Positions 48,209 through 57,018 of a DNA stretch of 64,000 nt are shown here, one piece after another (position 1 is the first letter of the stretch; each line of letters starts with the position of its first letter). A program made the position numbers and the translations under genes. This DNA is from Larsenimonas rhizosphaerae. Lineage in GTDB: Bacteria > Pseudomonadota > Gammaproteobacteria > Pseudomonadales > Halomonadaceae. The notes under the pieces are model-generated. The model did no database searches. It had not been told where the DNA came from and saw only the letters and a list, made by a program, of their open reading frames with translations. Location: NCBI RefSeq assembly GCF_023700005.1, contig NZ_JAMLJK010000001.1, forward strand, positions 705,266 through 769,265, written 5' to 3'.

Positions 48209-50053
48209 GTGAAATTCAGGAAGGACATAAATGGTCTAAGGGCCATTGCAGTAATGGCTGTTGTTTTATTCCATTTTAATTCGTTCTGGGTGCCGGGCGG
48301 CTTTGCTGGTGTTGATGTGTTTTTTGTTATTTCCGGATTTTTGATGACCGGAATAATATTCAGGGGGATCGATCGCCAGACCTTTTCCCTCTGGAAATTT
48401 TACAAGGCACGTGCAGACAGGATAATACCCGCTCTGGCCGTGCTTTGTTTGGCACTTGCATTATTCGGCTGGTTTTTTGAGTACGATGTGGTCTACAAGA
48501 CCATATCAAAACACATTATTGCCTCCCTCGGATTTATTTCAAATATCATTTACTGGCGTGAGTCAGGTTACTTTGATGCCTCTTCCCATGAGAAGTGGTT
48601 ATTACATACCTGGTCGTTATCCGTTGAGTGGCAGTTTTATATAATTTATCCCCTGGTACTTGTTGTCCTGCGAAAGCTGATGTCGGCAGGGGCAACAAGA
48701 GTAATCATCCTGCTGGGGGCTGTGGCAGGATTTGTCTTTTGTGCCGTTGCTACGTCAAGAGCACCTGATGCGGCTTATTTCCTGCTGTCTACCAGGGCCT
48801 GGGAAATGATGGTCGGGGGGGTGGCCTGCCTTTATCCCTTCAGCTCAGGAGAGAAGTGGAAAAAGCCGCTGGAGTGGGTCGGTCTGGCGTTGATCATTAT
48901 TTCCTGTTTTCTGGTATCCGAAGAAAACCCATGGCCGGGCTATCTGGCGGCTCTGCCTGTGCTGGGTGCCTTTTTTGTTCTTCAGGCACAGCGCAATGAC
49001 AGTTTGATAACGGGAAATGTCCTGTTTCAGAAGCTGGGTGCCTGGTCCTACTCGATTTACCTGTGGCACTGGCCGCTGGTTGTATACATGTATAGCTATA
49101 TGGCCATCACTGCCGTTAACAGCCTTTTGCTGATAGGTTTATCAATCATATTGGGTATGTTGTCCAACATGTTTGTCGAGCGAAAGGCGTCAGGAAAAGC
49201 GATGCTGGCATTGTGGCTGGCAGCGTTGGGCGCTGCGGGTATTGTATATATGAATAATGGCCATTTTGATATCAGGGACAGGTCCAATGATGCGGGAAAC
49301 CAGTTCATAACCTCTTATAATAATTACAAGATGGATCCGACCGGATTATTCAATAAATGTAATGCCTCATTGCAGATGCGTGATACCGGCAAGCCGCAGG
49401 TGGATGATATCTGTATCAGTTCAACTACAGGCGGTGTGTTCCTGTGGGGCGATTCACATATGGGGTCCCTGTCGACGGGATTGCGTTACGAAATGCCAAA
49501 GGGCATGCCTTTTAGTCAATTGACCTCATCCGGTTGTCCGCCATCCTTTACCATGAAAAGAAACGGATCGGACCGGTTTGATCAGGGGTGTGATTATTCA
49601 AATGGAATGGCCTACAGGGCCATCATGAAAGCCAGGCCTGAAGTTGTCATACTGGGTGCTGCTTCTCATCATGAGAGTGTTGACTGGAGTGAAACGGTTT
49701 CCAGACTGCATGATATGGGTGTGCCTCGTGTAATTATAATGGGCCCCTTCCCACAATGGGAACCGTCCTTGCCTCAAGCGTATGTTACAAGGCATATGGG
49801 TGAGAAATATATTTCAGACTTTACATTTACTCGATCGTTGATCGACAGTAATAACTATCTGAAAGCGCTGCATGCCAAAAATGATGATTTTGTATTCGTC
49901 GATATGCTGGATCACCTGTGTTTTACCAATGACAGAGGTCATTTAAGCTGTCGGGCGAGGGTGGGCGATAGTCTTATAACCTTTGATTATGGACATCTGA
50001 CTGTTGAAGCTTCCCGGTTTGTTGCCAAAAACTATGTAGTTCCTCTTTTGTAA
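48209..50053 (+). CDS. OafA/YrhL-type membrane acyltransferase with C-terminal SGNH domain
   Basis: Modifies a surface polysaccharide or LPS with O-acyl groups. Acyltransferase-3 region (about residues 1-350) with RKDINGLRAIAVMAVVLFHF, the AGVDVFFVISGFLM motif, FYKARADRIIPAL, HTWSLSVEWQFYIIYPL and about ten TM helices; then a periplasmic SGNH hydrolase-like domain with GDSHMGSL (nucleophile Ser) and DYGHLT (Asp-His pair). 614 residues. GTG start with AGGG upstream. AT-rich codons unlike its neighbours, next to a tRNA, suggest acquisition by transfer. The acyl acceptor is unknown. Confidence 0.9.
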   Translation: MKFRKDINGLRAIAVMAVVLFHFNSFWVPGGFAGVDVFFVISGFLMTGIIFRGIDRQTFSLWKFYKARADRIIPALAVLCLALALFGWFFEYDVVYKTISKHIIASLGFISNIIYWRESGYFDASSHEKWLLHTWSLSVEWQFYIIYPLVLVVLRKLMSAGATRVIILLGAVAGFVFCAVATSRAPDAAYFLLSTRAWEMMVGGVACLYPFSSGEKWKKPLEWVGLALIIISCFLVSEENPWPGYLAALPVLGAFFVLQAQRNDSLITGNVLFQKLGAWSYSIYLWHWPLVVYMYSYMAITAVNSLLLIGLSIILGMLSNMFVERKASGKAMLALWLAALGAAGIVYMNNGHFDIRDRSNDAGNQFITSYNNYKMDPTGLFNKCNASLQMRDTGKPQVDDICISSTTGGVFLWGDSHMGSLSTGLRYEMPKGMPFSQLTSSGCPPSFTMKRNGSDRFDQGCDYSNGMAYRAIMKARPEVVILGAASHHESVDWSETVSRLHDMGVPRVIIMGPFPQWEPSLPQAYVTRHMGEKYISDFTFTRSLIDSNNYLKALHAKNDDFVFVDMLDHLCFTNDRGHLSCRARVGDSLITFDYGHLTVEASRFVAKNYVVPLL

Positions 50054-50552
50054 GACATTTTGTGTTTCATATCTCGGCGCCAGTGTGAAAACACTGGCGC
50101 TTTTTATTATTCAGTATTTATGCACCAGCGTTGATCCATCTTTTTCATTTCGCATTTCTTCGTTGCTTTATATGCTTTCTTTTCCATCGGATCCTTACGT
50201 GTTTTCGGGCCTTTTTGATGTGGTAGTACACACTGTCTCGCTCTCGCCTTTAATTAACATGGGTTATCCGGTTCTGTCGGTTCATGTGAATTTAACGTTC
50301 CCTGTCAGTATGCGGTAACCGCACGACTTCACTGCCATGACTGAATACAGCGGCTCCGTGATTTTTCCTGCACATGAGTTTTAACTGATTTTGTGAATTT
50401 CCCTTGATATCGGAAGGTGCAGTTGATTGCCCGATTTGTGGTACTAAATAATGGTGTACTCTAATTATAATTAATTTTTTCGTCTTTTAGCGTTACAGCT
50501 TTGGTATGGCGCCCTGTCATACCTTTAACACGCTGAGATGCAGGAGACGTCA
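50054..50552. other. Intergenic region after the acyltransferase
   Basis: About 500 AT-rich bases holding the terminator at 50077-50106 and, at about 50450-50500, an AT-rich stretch likely to be promoter for the next gene. A 77-codon open frame (50085-50318) begins in the terminator and has no ribosome site; I do not regard it as a gene. Confidence 0.6.
50077..50106 (+). terminator. Terminator after the acyltransferase gene
   Basis: GCGCCAGTGT, GAAA loop, ACACTGGCGC then TTTTTATT: a perfect 10-base stem with a stable tetraloop. Confidence 0.92.
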
Positions 50553-51071
50553 ATGTCCTTTCAAGAGACGGCGGAACGTTTGTTTGGGTTCAGGAAAGGG
50601 TTTCGTGCAGATTATCGCAATGCCATGCACTGGACGGGCGCTCAACTCGGGCAGGGGGAACTGAAGGGATGCCAATCCGGCCTTTATGCCTGTTTTCATC
50701 CGCATCTGAGTCTGGCGCAGTTAAGCCGGCCGGATATCTTTCATGCTTATTATTCCCGGTATTGGGTGCCTCTGGATATGGAGGGAATGCCGGTTGAGCT
50801 TGCAGTATTTTATCTTGATACCGCGCTGGCGATCGGTGCTGATAATGCGCTTCGGTTACTACAGGATGCGTTGGGGATGCGTGCCGATGGCTGGATTGGT
50901 GCCCATCTCAGGCAAGCCTGGCATTCAGAAGAGCCTTCAAGGGTGGTGCTGGCACTGTGCGCCCGTCGGCTCAGGTTCATTGCGAGTGGGCCGGCATGGG
51001 GAGATCAGCAGCGGGAAGAATGTATGGCATTGATTGAAGGACTCGAAAGCCTTTCTGACATTACGCAGTAG
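50553..51071 (+). CDS. Degenerate GH108-like (phage muramidase-type) protein
   Basis: A 172-residue protein with no signal peptide or TM helix. Residues 26-44 (MHWTGAQLGQGELKGCQSG) follow the NWTGG-x-G-x-GELKGT-x-x-G pattern of family 108 N-acetylmuramidases, and residues 64-122 (YYSRYW, LAVFYLDTALAIG, LLQDALGMRADGWIG) match the peptidoglycan-binding C-terminal part. The catalytic EGGY motif aligns with residues 14-17, which read RKGF: the acid Glu is Arg14. Catalysis by this family's mechanism is therefore unlikely. CAGGAG precedes the ATG. No prophage genes are around it. Family assignment is by motif reading and moderately sure. Confidence 0.65.
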   Translation: MSFQETAERLFGFRKGFRADYRNAMHWTGAQLGQGELKGCQSGLYACFHPHLSLAQLSRPDIFHAYYSRYWVPLDMEGMPVELAVFYLDTALAIGADNALRLLQDALGMRADGWIGAHLRQAWHSEEPSRVVLALCARRLRFIASGPAWGDQQREECMALIEGLESLSDITQ

Positions 51072-51080
51072 CATAAGGAT

Positions 51081-51104
51081 AAAACCCGCCGCAGGGCGGG
51101 TTTT
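51081..51104. terminator. Bidirectional terminator between the muramidase-like and DUF883 genes
   Basis: AAAACCCGCC, GCAG loop, GGCGGGTTTTA. Serves both convergent genes. Confidence 0.85.
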
Positions 51105-51125
51105 ATACGTAGTAAATCCGGTCAA

Positions 51126-51422
51126 TCAGCGGCGGCGGCCCAAAAGAATACCGGCAATCAAGCCTGCAGCAGTTCCTGCAGCGATGTAGGACCAGCTGTT
51201 GTCATGGACATGACGGTCAAGATCATATGCCCGGCGCTGCCCGTATTCGTAGGCACGGCGGCCATCAGTTCCGAGCCTTGCGCGCGCGCGGCCAAGGTGC
51301 TCACTGGCATCGCTGCCCAGTTCTTCCAGGCGATGACGTGACCGTTCCGTGCCTGAGGCCAGTTCATCATGCCAGCGTTCCATGGCTCGACGACGATCGC
51401 GGCTAGAGCGAAATATACCCAT
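51126..51422 (-). CDS. DUF883 (ElaB/YqjD-like) membrane-anchored protein
   Basis: A 98-residue protein: charged, helical N-terminal part rich in Arg/Glu (about residues 5-70) and one C-terminal TM helix (SYIAAGTAAGLIAGILLG) ending in RRR, the glycine-zipper tail anchor of the DUF883 family. Relatives bind ribosomes at the membrane in stationary phase. AGGAGG lies before the ATG. Function in this organism is not shown. Confidence 0.82.
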   Translation of the reverse strand: MGIFRSSRDRRRAMERWHDELASGTERSRHRLEELGSDASEHLGRARARLGTDGRRAYEYGQRRAYDLDRHVHDNSWSYIAAGTAAGLIAGILLGRRR

Positions 51423-51624
51423 TGAGTGTCCTCCTGACGGATGGGGGATAAAAAAATCCGGTCATGATGTCATGACTGGCTCATAGCGTAGCCCTGAACA
51501 GGGGCCTTTGCCCAGTCTTCAGAGGTATTTACATATTGTTTCAAAAAGACATGAAAAGAAAAGTGCATATGCAGGTGGACTGCTGTAATTTTTCTAATGT
51601 ATTAATATTTTTGTACTAGTAGTT

Positions 51625-51742
51625 GTTAATCATTTTCGTGTCTGGATATGACGAATCTGAACAGGCAGGTGTTGATCACCTGCCTGTCGGCAGAATGGCC
51701 CTTTGGCGGTTTTGAAAGCTTGCTTTCAAACCGCTTTTTTTT
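51625..51742 (+). ncRNA. Candidate small RNA ending in a strong terminator
   Basis: An orphan segment with hairpin ACAGGCAGGTG/CACCTGCCTGT (51661-51687, perfect 11-base stem) followed by a second stem ending in TTTTTTTT, with no protein gene upstream on the plus strand. AT-rich promoter-like sequence (TTAATATTTTTG) precedes it at about 51601-51613. The form is that of a small RNA; transcription is not shown. Confidence 0.3.
51705..51742 (+). terminator. Orphan rho-independent terminator
   Basis: GGCGGTTTTGAAAGC paired with GCTTTCAAACCGC (one bulge) then eight T. The nearest plus-strand gene ends over 600 bases upstream behind its own terminator, so this hairpin must end some other transcript. 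Confidence 0.75.
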
Positions 51743-51818
51743 GTCTAGTAGTTCCTGTGAAGAAGGCAGGGGGTATCCATCCCCACGATGTTTATTTTCA
51801 AATTTCTTTCGGTGAACA

Positions 51819-52457
51819 ATGACACTGACGCAGTGGCTGCCTCTGGCCGTGGTATGTAGCCTGGGGGCGGTATCGCCAGGACCCAGCCTGGCCATGGTCT
51901 TGCGACACACCCTCAAGGGTGGGGCATCCCGCGGTATGATGGCAGCAGTATCACATGCACTGGGTGTGGGAGCATATGCTCTGCTGACCGTGGCTGGCAT
52001 CGGCTGGCTGTTTGAGCAGTGGCCCATGTTGTATCAGGGGGTGTCACTGCTGGGCGCGTGCTATCTGGCATGGGTTGGGGTGCAGGCATTGAGCGCCGCT
52101 CGGCAACCATCAGCTACTGATGCCACGGCCGTGCCAGCCACGGTTGACCCATCCCCCTGGAAGGATGGGATATGCATTGCACTGGCCAACCCCAAGTTGA
52201 TCGTGTTTTTTCTGGCGTTGTTGAGCCAGTTTGTCGATCCGACTTCAACTACGAGCGATCGCGCGACGATTGTCCTCACCGCCCTGATTATTGATGGCCT
52301 CTGGTACGTCATGGTGGCGCTGGTTCTGTCGCGTCCTCGGCCGCTTGGCTGGCTGCGTCAGCGGGAGTCCGTGATAGACCGGCTGACAGGCTGGGTGTTG
52401 CTTGCTCTGGCGGCCGGCGTGTTTCTGGATACATTCATGATGGTCGGGCCACTGTAA
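51819..52457 (+). CDS. LysE/RhtB-family exporter
   Basis: A 212-residue polytopic membrane protein with the RhtB-branch N-terminal motif SPGPSLAMVLRHTLKGG and ALANPKLIVFFLALLSQFV in the middle; about six hydrophobic helices. Members export homoserine, threonine or other small amino acids. The ribosome site is weak. A Nudix gene follows 27 bases downstream, likely in one transcript. The exporter at 8.8 kb belongs to a different (ArgO) branch. Confidence 0.9.
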   Translation: MTLTQWLPLAVVCSLGAVSPGPSLAMVLRHTLKGGASRGMMAAVSHALGVGAYALLTVAGIGWLFEQWPMLYQGVSLLGACYLAWVGVQALSAARQPSATDATAVPATVDPSPWKDGICIALANPKLIVFFLALLSQFVDPTSTTSDRATIVLTALIIDGLWYVMVALVLSRPRPLGWLRQRESVIDRLTGWVLLALAAGVFLDTFMMVGPL

Positions 52458-52484
52458 GGCAGGTCAGAAAAGGATATCTATTAC

Positions 52485-53012
52485 GTGTCAGTGTATTCAA
52501 GGCGTGCTGCAGGGGAGCGTGTACAGTTGGCTACCTCGTTGGGCGCATGTTGCGGTTCGACGTCCAGAGCGATGCTTCGTCGTTTGAGGCTTTGGCATTT
52601 TGCCAGCTACGTATTTGTGATCAATCGACGGGATGAGCTGTGTGTTCAGCATCGAACCGATGACAAGGACGTCTTTCCCGGCATGCTGGATCTATGTGCC
52701 GGTGGCGTTGTTGCAGCAGGGGAGACCTGCCATGTGGGCGCAGCGCGGGAGGCCAGTGAAGAGCTTGGAGTTTCCGGGCAGTTGAACCCGGTCGGACAGT
52801 TCTGTTATCCGCCCTTGAACGTGCATGGTGCCGTGTACTGGCTGCGCTGGGAAAGGGAGATTACCCCTCAGCCGGAAGAGGTAACGCACGTTGAATGGCT
52901 CGATATCCAAACGGTGCTCACTCGTGAACATGTCACTCCGGATAGTCGTGAAGCATTGATGCTGTGGTTGCGTCAGGAGAGCTGCCCGCTGAAGGGCAGG
53001 CAGGCTCTTTGA
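52485..53012 (+). CDS. Nudix hydrolase (YfcD-like)
   Basis: A 175-residue Mg-dependent pyrophosphatase. The Nudix box is complete: GG-x5-GE-x7-REASEELGV around residues 74-95, and FPGMLDLCAGGVV before it matches the YfcD/IPP-isomerase-like subgroup. GTG start. The first 30 residues differ from relatives, and I looked for a frameshift in the other frames without finding one. Substrate unknown. Confidence 0.85.
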   Translation: MSVYSRRAAGERVQLATSLGACCGSTSRAMLRRLRLWHFASYVFVINRRDELCVQHRTDDKDVFPGMLDLCAGGVVAAGETCHVGAAREASEELGVSGQLNPVGQFCYPPLNVHGAVYWLRWEREITPQPEEVTHVEWLDIQTVLTREHVTPDSREALMLWLRQESCPLKGRQAL

Positions 53013-53040
53013 TAGGTAGGCCTCTGATGCCTGTGGCCCC

Positions 53041-54228
53041 TTAATGCAGCGCTCCAGATAGTGTCTTGCTGTCCGTGATTGTCGGCGACTCGAGCAACGC
53101 ACGTGCCTTGTCCAGACGGTCTTCCAGATTGATCAGCATGACACCTTTCAGCTGATCGCCCTCCAGATAGTAAAGCACGCCCTCCTGCATCGGTGTTTTC
53201 CAGTCCTCGATTACGTCAAGGCGGCTGTCTGCCAGGCCGACCGCCTGAAACTTGATATCAAACACATTGGAATAGAAGTAGGGCGTATGGGTATAGCGCT
53301 CGGTGCTCCCTGTCATGTTATGACCGGCTACCGGCCCCATCATGTTGGCATTATCCACATGCTCTACTCGCTGTCGGCCCATTCGCTTGTCCGGATAGCT
53401 GGCAACGTCGCCCGCAGCAAGGATATGAGGGTCGCTGGTGGTCAGGTGCTCATCGACGACTATGCCATCCTCCACTTCAAGCCCGGCCTGCTCTGCAAGC
53501 TGTGTGTTGGGCGAAATGCCGAGTCCGGCGGCCAGTACTTCGGCATGGACGGTCTCGCCACTATCCAGAGTGACCGTGACGCCGCCGTCATCCTGTGTGC
53601 CCTCGGTTACTTCACACCCAGTCATGACCGTAACGCCGTGCCGGGTGAAGGTGTCTTCAAAATGACTGGCAAATTCAGACGGAAACAAGGCGGCACCCAG
53701 GGTGTCGTCCGGTGTGATCAGGGTAACCTTGCACTCTTGCTGAACCAGCGCGGCGGCCAGCTCGAAACCAATGTATCCGCCACCGACCACCACCATGCTT
53801 TTTTTAGCGGCAGCGTGCTCTCTCAGCGTTTGGTAATCGTTCAGGCTTCGAAAATAAAGAACTTCCGGGCTGGCTGAAAGGCCGGGCAGGGTATTGGGCG
53901 TGCCTCCTGTCGCCAGCAGCAGCGCGCGGTATGCAAAGGTTTCGCCCTCCTGCGTAGTGACTGTCCGTGATTGCCGGTCAAGGGCTGTCGCCACGGTGCG
54001 CGTATGGAGCGCGACGTTATCGTCATCTGACAGCAGCCAGATATCTTCCTGAGTAAAGTCCGGATCGGTCCAGAGTTTCTTGGAGAGTGCCGGGCGGGCA
54101 ATCGGCCCCTGGGGCTCTTCTGTCAGCATGACAATCGAGCCGTGCGTGTCCCTTTCCCTGATCGCCTTGACGGTAGTGGCTGCGACCATGCCGCCGCCGA
54201 TGATGAGATAATCGCATGTGTCTTTCAT
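53041..54228 (-). CDS. FAD-dependent NAD(P)H oxidoreductase, AIF/ferredoxin-reductase-like
   Basis: A 395-residue two-dinucleotide-fold flavoprotein. FAD motif YLIIGGGMVAATTVKAI (residues 7-23), NAD motif MVVVGGGYIGFELAAAL (about 148-164), and the second FAD contact LAAGDVASYPD; C-terminal domain resembles AIF and rubredoxin/ferredoxin reductases. No CxxC redox disulfide. AAGGAGCG precedes the ATG at 54228; the frame is open 225 bases further up without protein-like sequence. The electron acceptor is unknown. It is divergent from the MscS channel gene. Confidence 0.88.
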   Translation of the reverse strand: MKDTCDYLIIGGGMVAATTVKAIRERDTHGSIVMLTEEPQGPIARPALSKKLWTDPDFTQEDIWLLSDDDNVALHTRTVATALDRQSRTVTTQEGETFAYRALLLATGGTPNTLPGLSASPEVLYFRSLNDYQTLREHAAAKKSMVVVGGGYIGFELAAALVQQECKVTLITPDDTLGAALFPSEFASHFEDTFTRHGVTVMTGCEVTEGTQDDGGVTVTLDSGETVHAEVLAAGLGISPNTQLAEQAGLEVEDGIVVDEHLTTSDPHILAAGDVASYPDKRMGRQRVEHVDNANMMGPVAGHNMTGSTERYTHTPYFYSNVFDIKFQAVGLADSRLDVIEDWKTPMQEGVLYYLEGDQLKGVMLINLEDRLDKARALLESPTITDSKTLSGALH

Positions 54229-54471
54229 GCTCGCTCCTTGAGTCGTATCGAGAGTGAGGCGGGCCATTTCCCTGAGCCCGTATCCGGGTTTAACCATAGG
54301 AAGAGCGCAGCAAGTCATCAACAGGAATGCCCGGAAGAGATCAAGGTGTTTAACAGGGGGGGATTTTTCGTCAGGATAAGGTACCCTGTTTTGCTTGGGT
54401 GGCCTCTGGCGGTATATGTGCCAGGCGGCTTGACAAGGAGGTTTCGTCCACATGATTAAAGGAGTGGTTGC

Positions 54472-56841
54472 GTGGTCCTGAACGGCTTTTACCCACGTAT
54501 TCTGCGCTGGCTCGCCATGATGATGGCAGTTCTGTGCTTATCCGTCCCCATCGCTCATGCTGCCCCCGCCGGTGCAGAACAGGATTCGGCCAGCCCGGAT
54601 GCTGCAGCTCTGGCGGACATGCTTGAAAATGATCAAACACGCCAGCAGCTGATCAAGCAGCTTCGTCAGGTCGCTGATGGCAGTGACAAGTCCGGCGAGG
54701 TGGCTCAGGACAAGGCCGCCGCTGAAGACGAGGATGGAGGGCTGGGTGGTCTGCCCCGCCAAGTGGCTGATACGACGCAAGCCTTTGCCGAGTCGCTCGC
54801 GGCCAATGTGACCGGGTCCTGGGACGCTATCACCTCGATTGGTGACGGTGCCGATGGAAAGGGGGCCGACTGGGGCAGGCTGGCTGGTCAGATGGTTGGT
54901 CTGGCAATCGTCATCGGCGGCACTATCGTGGCCTTTTTCCTGTTACGTCGGGCCATCAGCCCGCTGTTTCGACGGGCTGATGCCTGGGTATGTTCCGAGC
55001 AGGGCGCCTCCAGTGTCCTGAAGCGGCTGGGCGCCGTGCTCCTGTGTCTGGTACTTGATCTGGTGGCTATCGCACTGGCCTTTGTGGTCGGGTATGCGCT
55101 GGGGCTGTTTGCGGCGGGTGACAAGGCCAGCATTGGTACCTATCAGTCCCTGTTCATCAATGCCTTTGCCATGGTTGAGGTGATCAAGGCCCTGATTCGC
55201 ATGGTCTTTGCCTCTCGCTATGATGGCCTTCGCCTGTTCGACATGGATTCGGGCGTAGCGCGCTACTGGAACCGGTTTCTGGCTATTCTTGCCGGCCTGG
55301 TAGGTTACGGCATGATGGTTGCCGTTCCATTTGTTGAAGGGATGGTATCGCCCTCGCTGGCTCGTCTGGTTGATATGCTGATCATGGTTGTAGCGTACGT
55401 TTACGCTCTGACAGTCATTCTGGGCAATCGACGAGACCTGCAGCAACGCCTTGAAACCCGCGCCCGCGCCGCCTCCATGGGGGCCTTCGGTATTCTTATG
55501 CGGATTCTGGGCAAGGTATGGCACCTGTTTGCCATCGGGTACTTCACGGTACTTTTGATCATAAGTCAGGTCTATCCTGAGCAGGCCCTGCCCTTCATGG
55601 CCAGAGCGACACTTCAGACGCTGGTTGCCGTAGGCCTTGGCATGCTGATTTCAAGCATGATTACGCGTGTATTGAGCCGTCGTCTTGAGCTTCCCAATAA
55701 TCTGGGGCAGCGCCTGCCGCAGCTGGAGCAGCGCCTCAACGCCTATGTGCCCAATGCGCTCAAGGCTGTACGTGCCCTGCTGCTGATCGCGGTTCTGCTG
55801 GTTGTCATGGATGCGTGGAAGGCCTTTGACCTGCCAGGCTGGATGGCATCGGATGCAGGCCAGCATACAATCGGCATGATCATTCATGTGGCTATCATTC
55901 TGCTCATCGCAGCACTGGTATGGACGGGCCTTGCCAGCTTTATCGAGCATCGTCTGAACCCTGGTGATAACGGTCGCATGCCCAGTGCACGCGAAAAGAC
56001 CCTGTTGTCACTGTTCAGAAATGCCATTGCCATTGCGCTGGCCGTCATGACCATCATGATTGTGCTCTCGCAGATCGGCATCAATATCGGGCCCTTGATT
56101 GCCGGTGCCGGTGTGGTCGGGCTTGCGGTAGGTTTCGGGGCGCAGAAGCTGGTACAGGACGTCATTACCGGGGTCTTCATTCAGCTTGAAAATGCGATGA
56201 ATACCGGGGATGTGGTTTCCGCCGGCGGGATTACCGGTACAGCCGAACGTCTGACCATACGGTCTGTCGGCATCCGTGACCTGTCCGGAACTTATCATGT
56301 CGTGCCTTTTTCCTCGGTGGATGTCGTATCCAACTACATGCGTGACTTTGCCTATCACGTTGGTGAATACGGTATTGCCTATCGCGAGGATGTGGACTTT
56401 GCCATAGAGAAGCTGCAGGACGCCTTCAAGGAGCTGAAGGAAGACGAAACGCAGAGCGGCAACATCATGGAAGACATGACGGTGCCGGGTGTCATTGCGC
56501 TGGCGGACAGTTCCGTCAATATCCGGATCATGATCAAGACCACTCCCGGAACGCAGTGGGCACTGGGCCGTGCCTTCAATCGCCTGGTGAAAAAGCATTT
56601 CGACGCTGCGGGTATCGAGATTCCGTTCCCGCATCTCACCATGTACTTTGGCGAGGATCATGACGGCAAGGCACCACCCGCCAATATTCGCGTGCTGCAG
56701 CGTGAAAAGGTGATAAATGCCTCCGAGAGAAAGGCCTCCTCAGATGAAGAGAGCGCCTCTACGGAACCCACGGCAACTACCGGCCGCAACAGCATGCCGG
56801 ATGTAGATAATGATGACGCTGGAGACGCCGGCGACCGTTGA
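54472..56841 (+). CDS. MscS-family mechanosensitive channel (YbiO-like)
   Basis: A 789-residue inner-membrane channel that releases solutes under hypo-osmotic stress. Signal peptide (cleavage about residue 30), a periplasmic region, a bundle of TM helices from about residue 135, then the MscS core: pore helix AGAGVVGLAVGFGAQKLVQD and VFIQLENAMNTGD of the beta domain, and a cytoplasmic C-terminus with an acidic Ser/Thr tail. Size and layout fit YbiO rather than small MscS. GTG start with AAGGAG upstream. Useful in a halophile facing dilution. Confidence 0.9.
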   Translation: MVLNGFYPRILRWLAMMMAVLCLSVPIAHAAPAGAEQDSASPDAAALADMLENDQTRQQLIKQLRQVADGSDKSGEVAQDKAAAEDEDGGLGGLPRQVADTTQAFAESLAANVTGSWDAITSIGDGADGKGADWGRLAGQMVGLAIVIGGTIVAFFLLRRAISPLFRRADAWVCSEQGASSVLKRLGAVLLCLVLDLVAIALAFVVGYALGLFAAGDKASIGTYQSLFINAFAMVEVIKALIRMVFASRYDGLRLFDMDSGVARYWNRFLAILAGLVGYGMMVAVPFVEGMVSPSLARLVDMLIMVVAYVYALTVILGNRRDLQQRLETRARAASMGAFGILMRILGKVWHLFAIGYFTVLLIISQVYPEQALPFMARATLQTLVAVGLGMLISSMITRVLSRRLELPNNLGQRLPQLEQRLNAYVPNALKAVRALLLIAVLLVVMDAWKAFDLPGWMASDAGQHTIGMIIHVAIILLIAALVWTGLASFIEHRLNPGDNGRMPSAREKTLLSLFRNAIAIALAVMTIMIVLSQIGINIGPLIAGAGVVGLAVGFGAQKLVQDVITGVFIQLENAMNTGDVVSAGGITGTAERLTIRSVGIRDLSGTYHVVPFSSVDVVSNYMRDFAYHVGEYGIAYREDVDFAIEKLQDAFKELKEDETQSGNIMEDMTVPGVIALADSSVNIRIMIKTTPGTQWALGRAFNRLVKKHFDAAGIEIPFPHLTMYFGEDHDGKAPPANIRVLQREKVINASERKASSDEESASTEPTATTGRNSMPDVDNDDAGDAGDR

Positions 56842-56865
56842 GTCGCTTCGTCAGAGCGTGGCGCT

Positions 56866-56898
56866 AAAAGCCTCGACCTCCGGGTCGAGGCTTTTTTT
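56866..56898 (+). terminator. Terminator after the MscS-family gene
   Basis: AAAAGCCTCGACC, TCCG loop, GGTCGAGGCTTTTTTT. Confidence 0.92.
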
Positions 56899-56938
56899 AT
56901 GAGCAGTACCCGACAGCCATTCACTGCAGGTCCGGTCT

Positions 56939-56946
56939 GCCGATAC
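56939..56946 (+). promoter_or_regulatory. Possible sigma-28 -10 element before chemoreceptor 1
   Basis: GCCGATAC matches seven of eight bases of the flagellar sigma-28 -10 box (GCCGATAA), 73 bases before the gene start. At the expected distance the -35 reads TTCA instead of TAAA, so the case is weak. Confidence 0.3.
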
Positions 56947-57018
56947 CCATAGTCTCGATAATATGAGCAACGGATCATGAAGGCGCTGGACTACCTTCCC
57001 GGGCCCTGGAGACAACAC

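Larger units (their letters stand above)
51616..51753. repeat. Nine-base direct repeat CTAGTAGTT flanking a 120-base segment
   Basis: CTAGTAGTT at 51616-51624 and again at 51745-51753, each preceded by TTGT (with one extra A in the first copy). The flanked segment contains both hairpins. It could be a target-site duplication of a small mobile element or chance; no terminal inverted repeat is apparent. Confidence 0.4.
51423..51818. other. Intergenic region with two strong hairpins, between DUF883 and RhtB genes
   Basis: About 396 bases. The left part (to 51610) is AT-rich and should contain the DUF883 promoter. The middle holds a nine-base direct repeat, a perfect hairpin and a hairpin with a T-run, given as separate entries. 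No protein gene is supported. Confidence 0.6.

Noticed and set aside
50085..50318. A 77-codon open frame in the AT-rich region after the acyltransferase
   Set aside because: Starts inside the terminator hairpin, no ribosome site, Ser/Phe-rich low-complexity translation.
47448..51130. Attachment-site duplication of the tRNA-Leu 3' end
   Set aside because: I looked for a second copy of the T-arm/acceptor sequence in the accessory segment and saw none; no integrase gene either.
52485..52600. Frameshift at the 5' end of the Nudix gene
   Set aside because: The first 30 residues are unlike relatives, but neither of the other two frames gives a better match.
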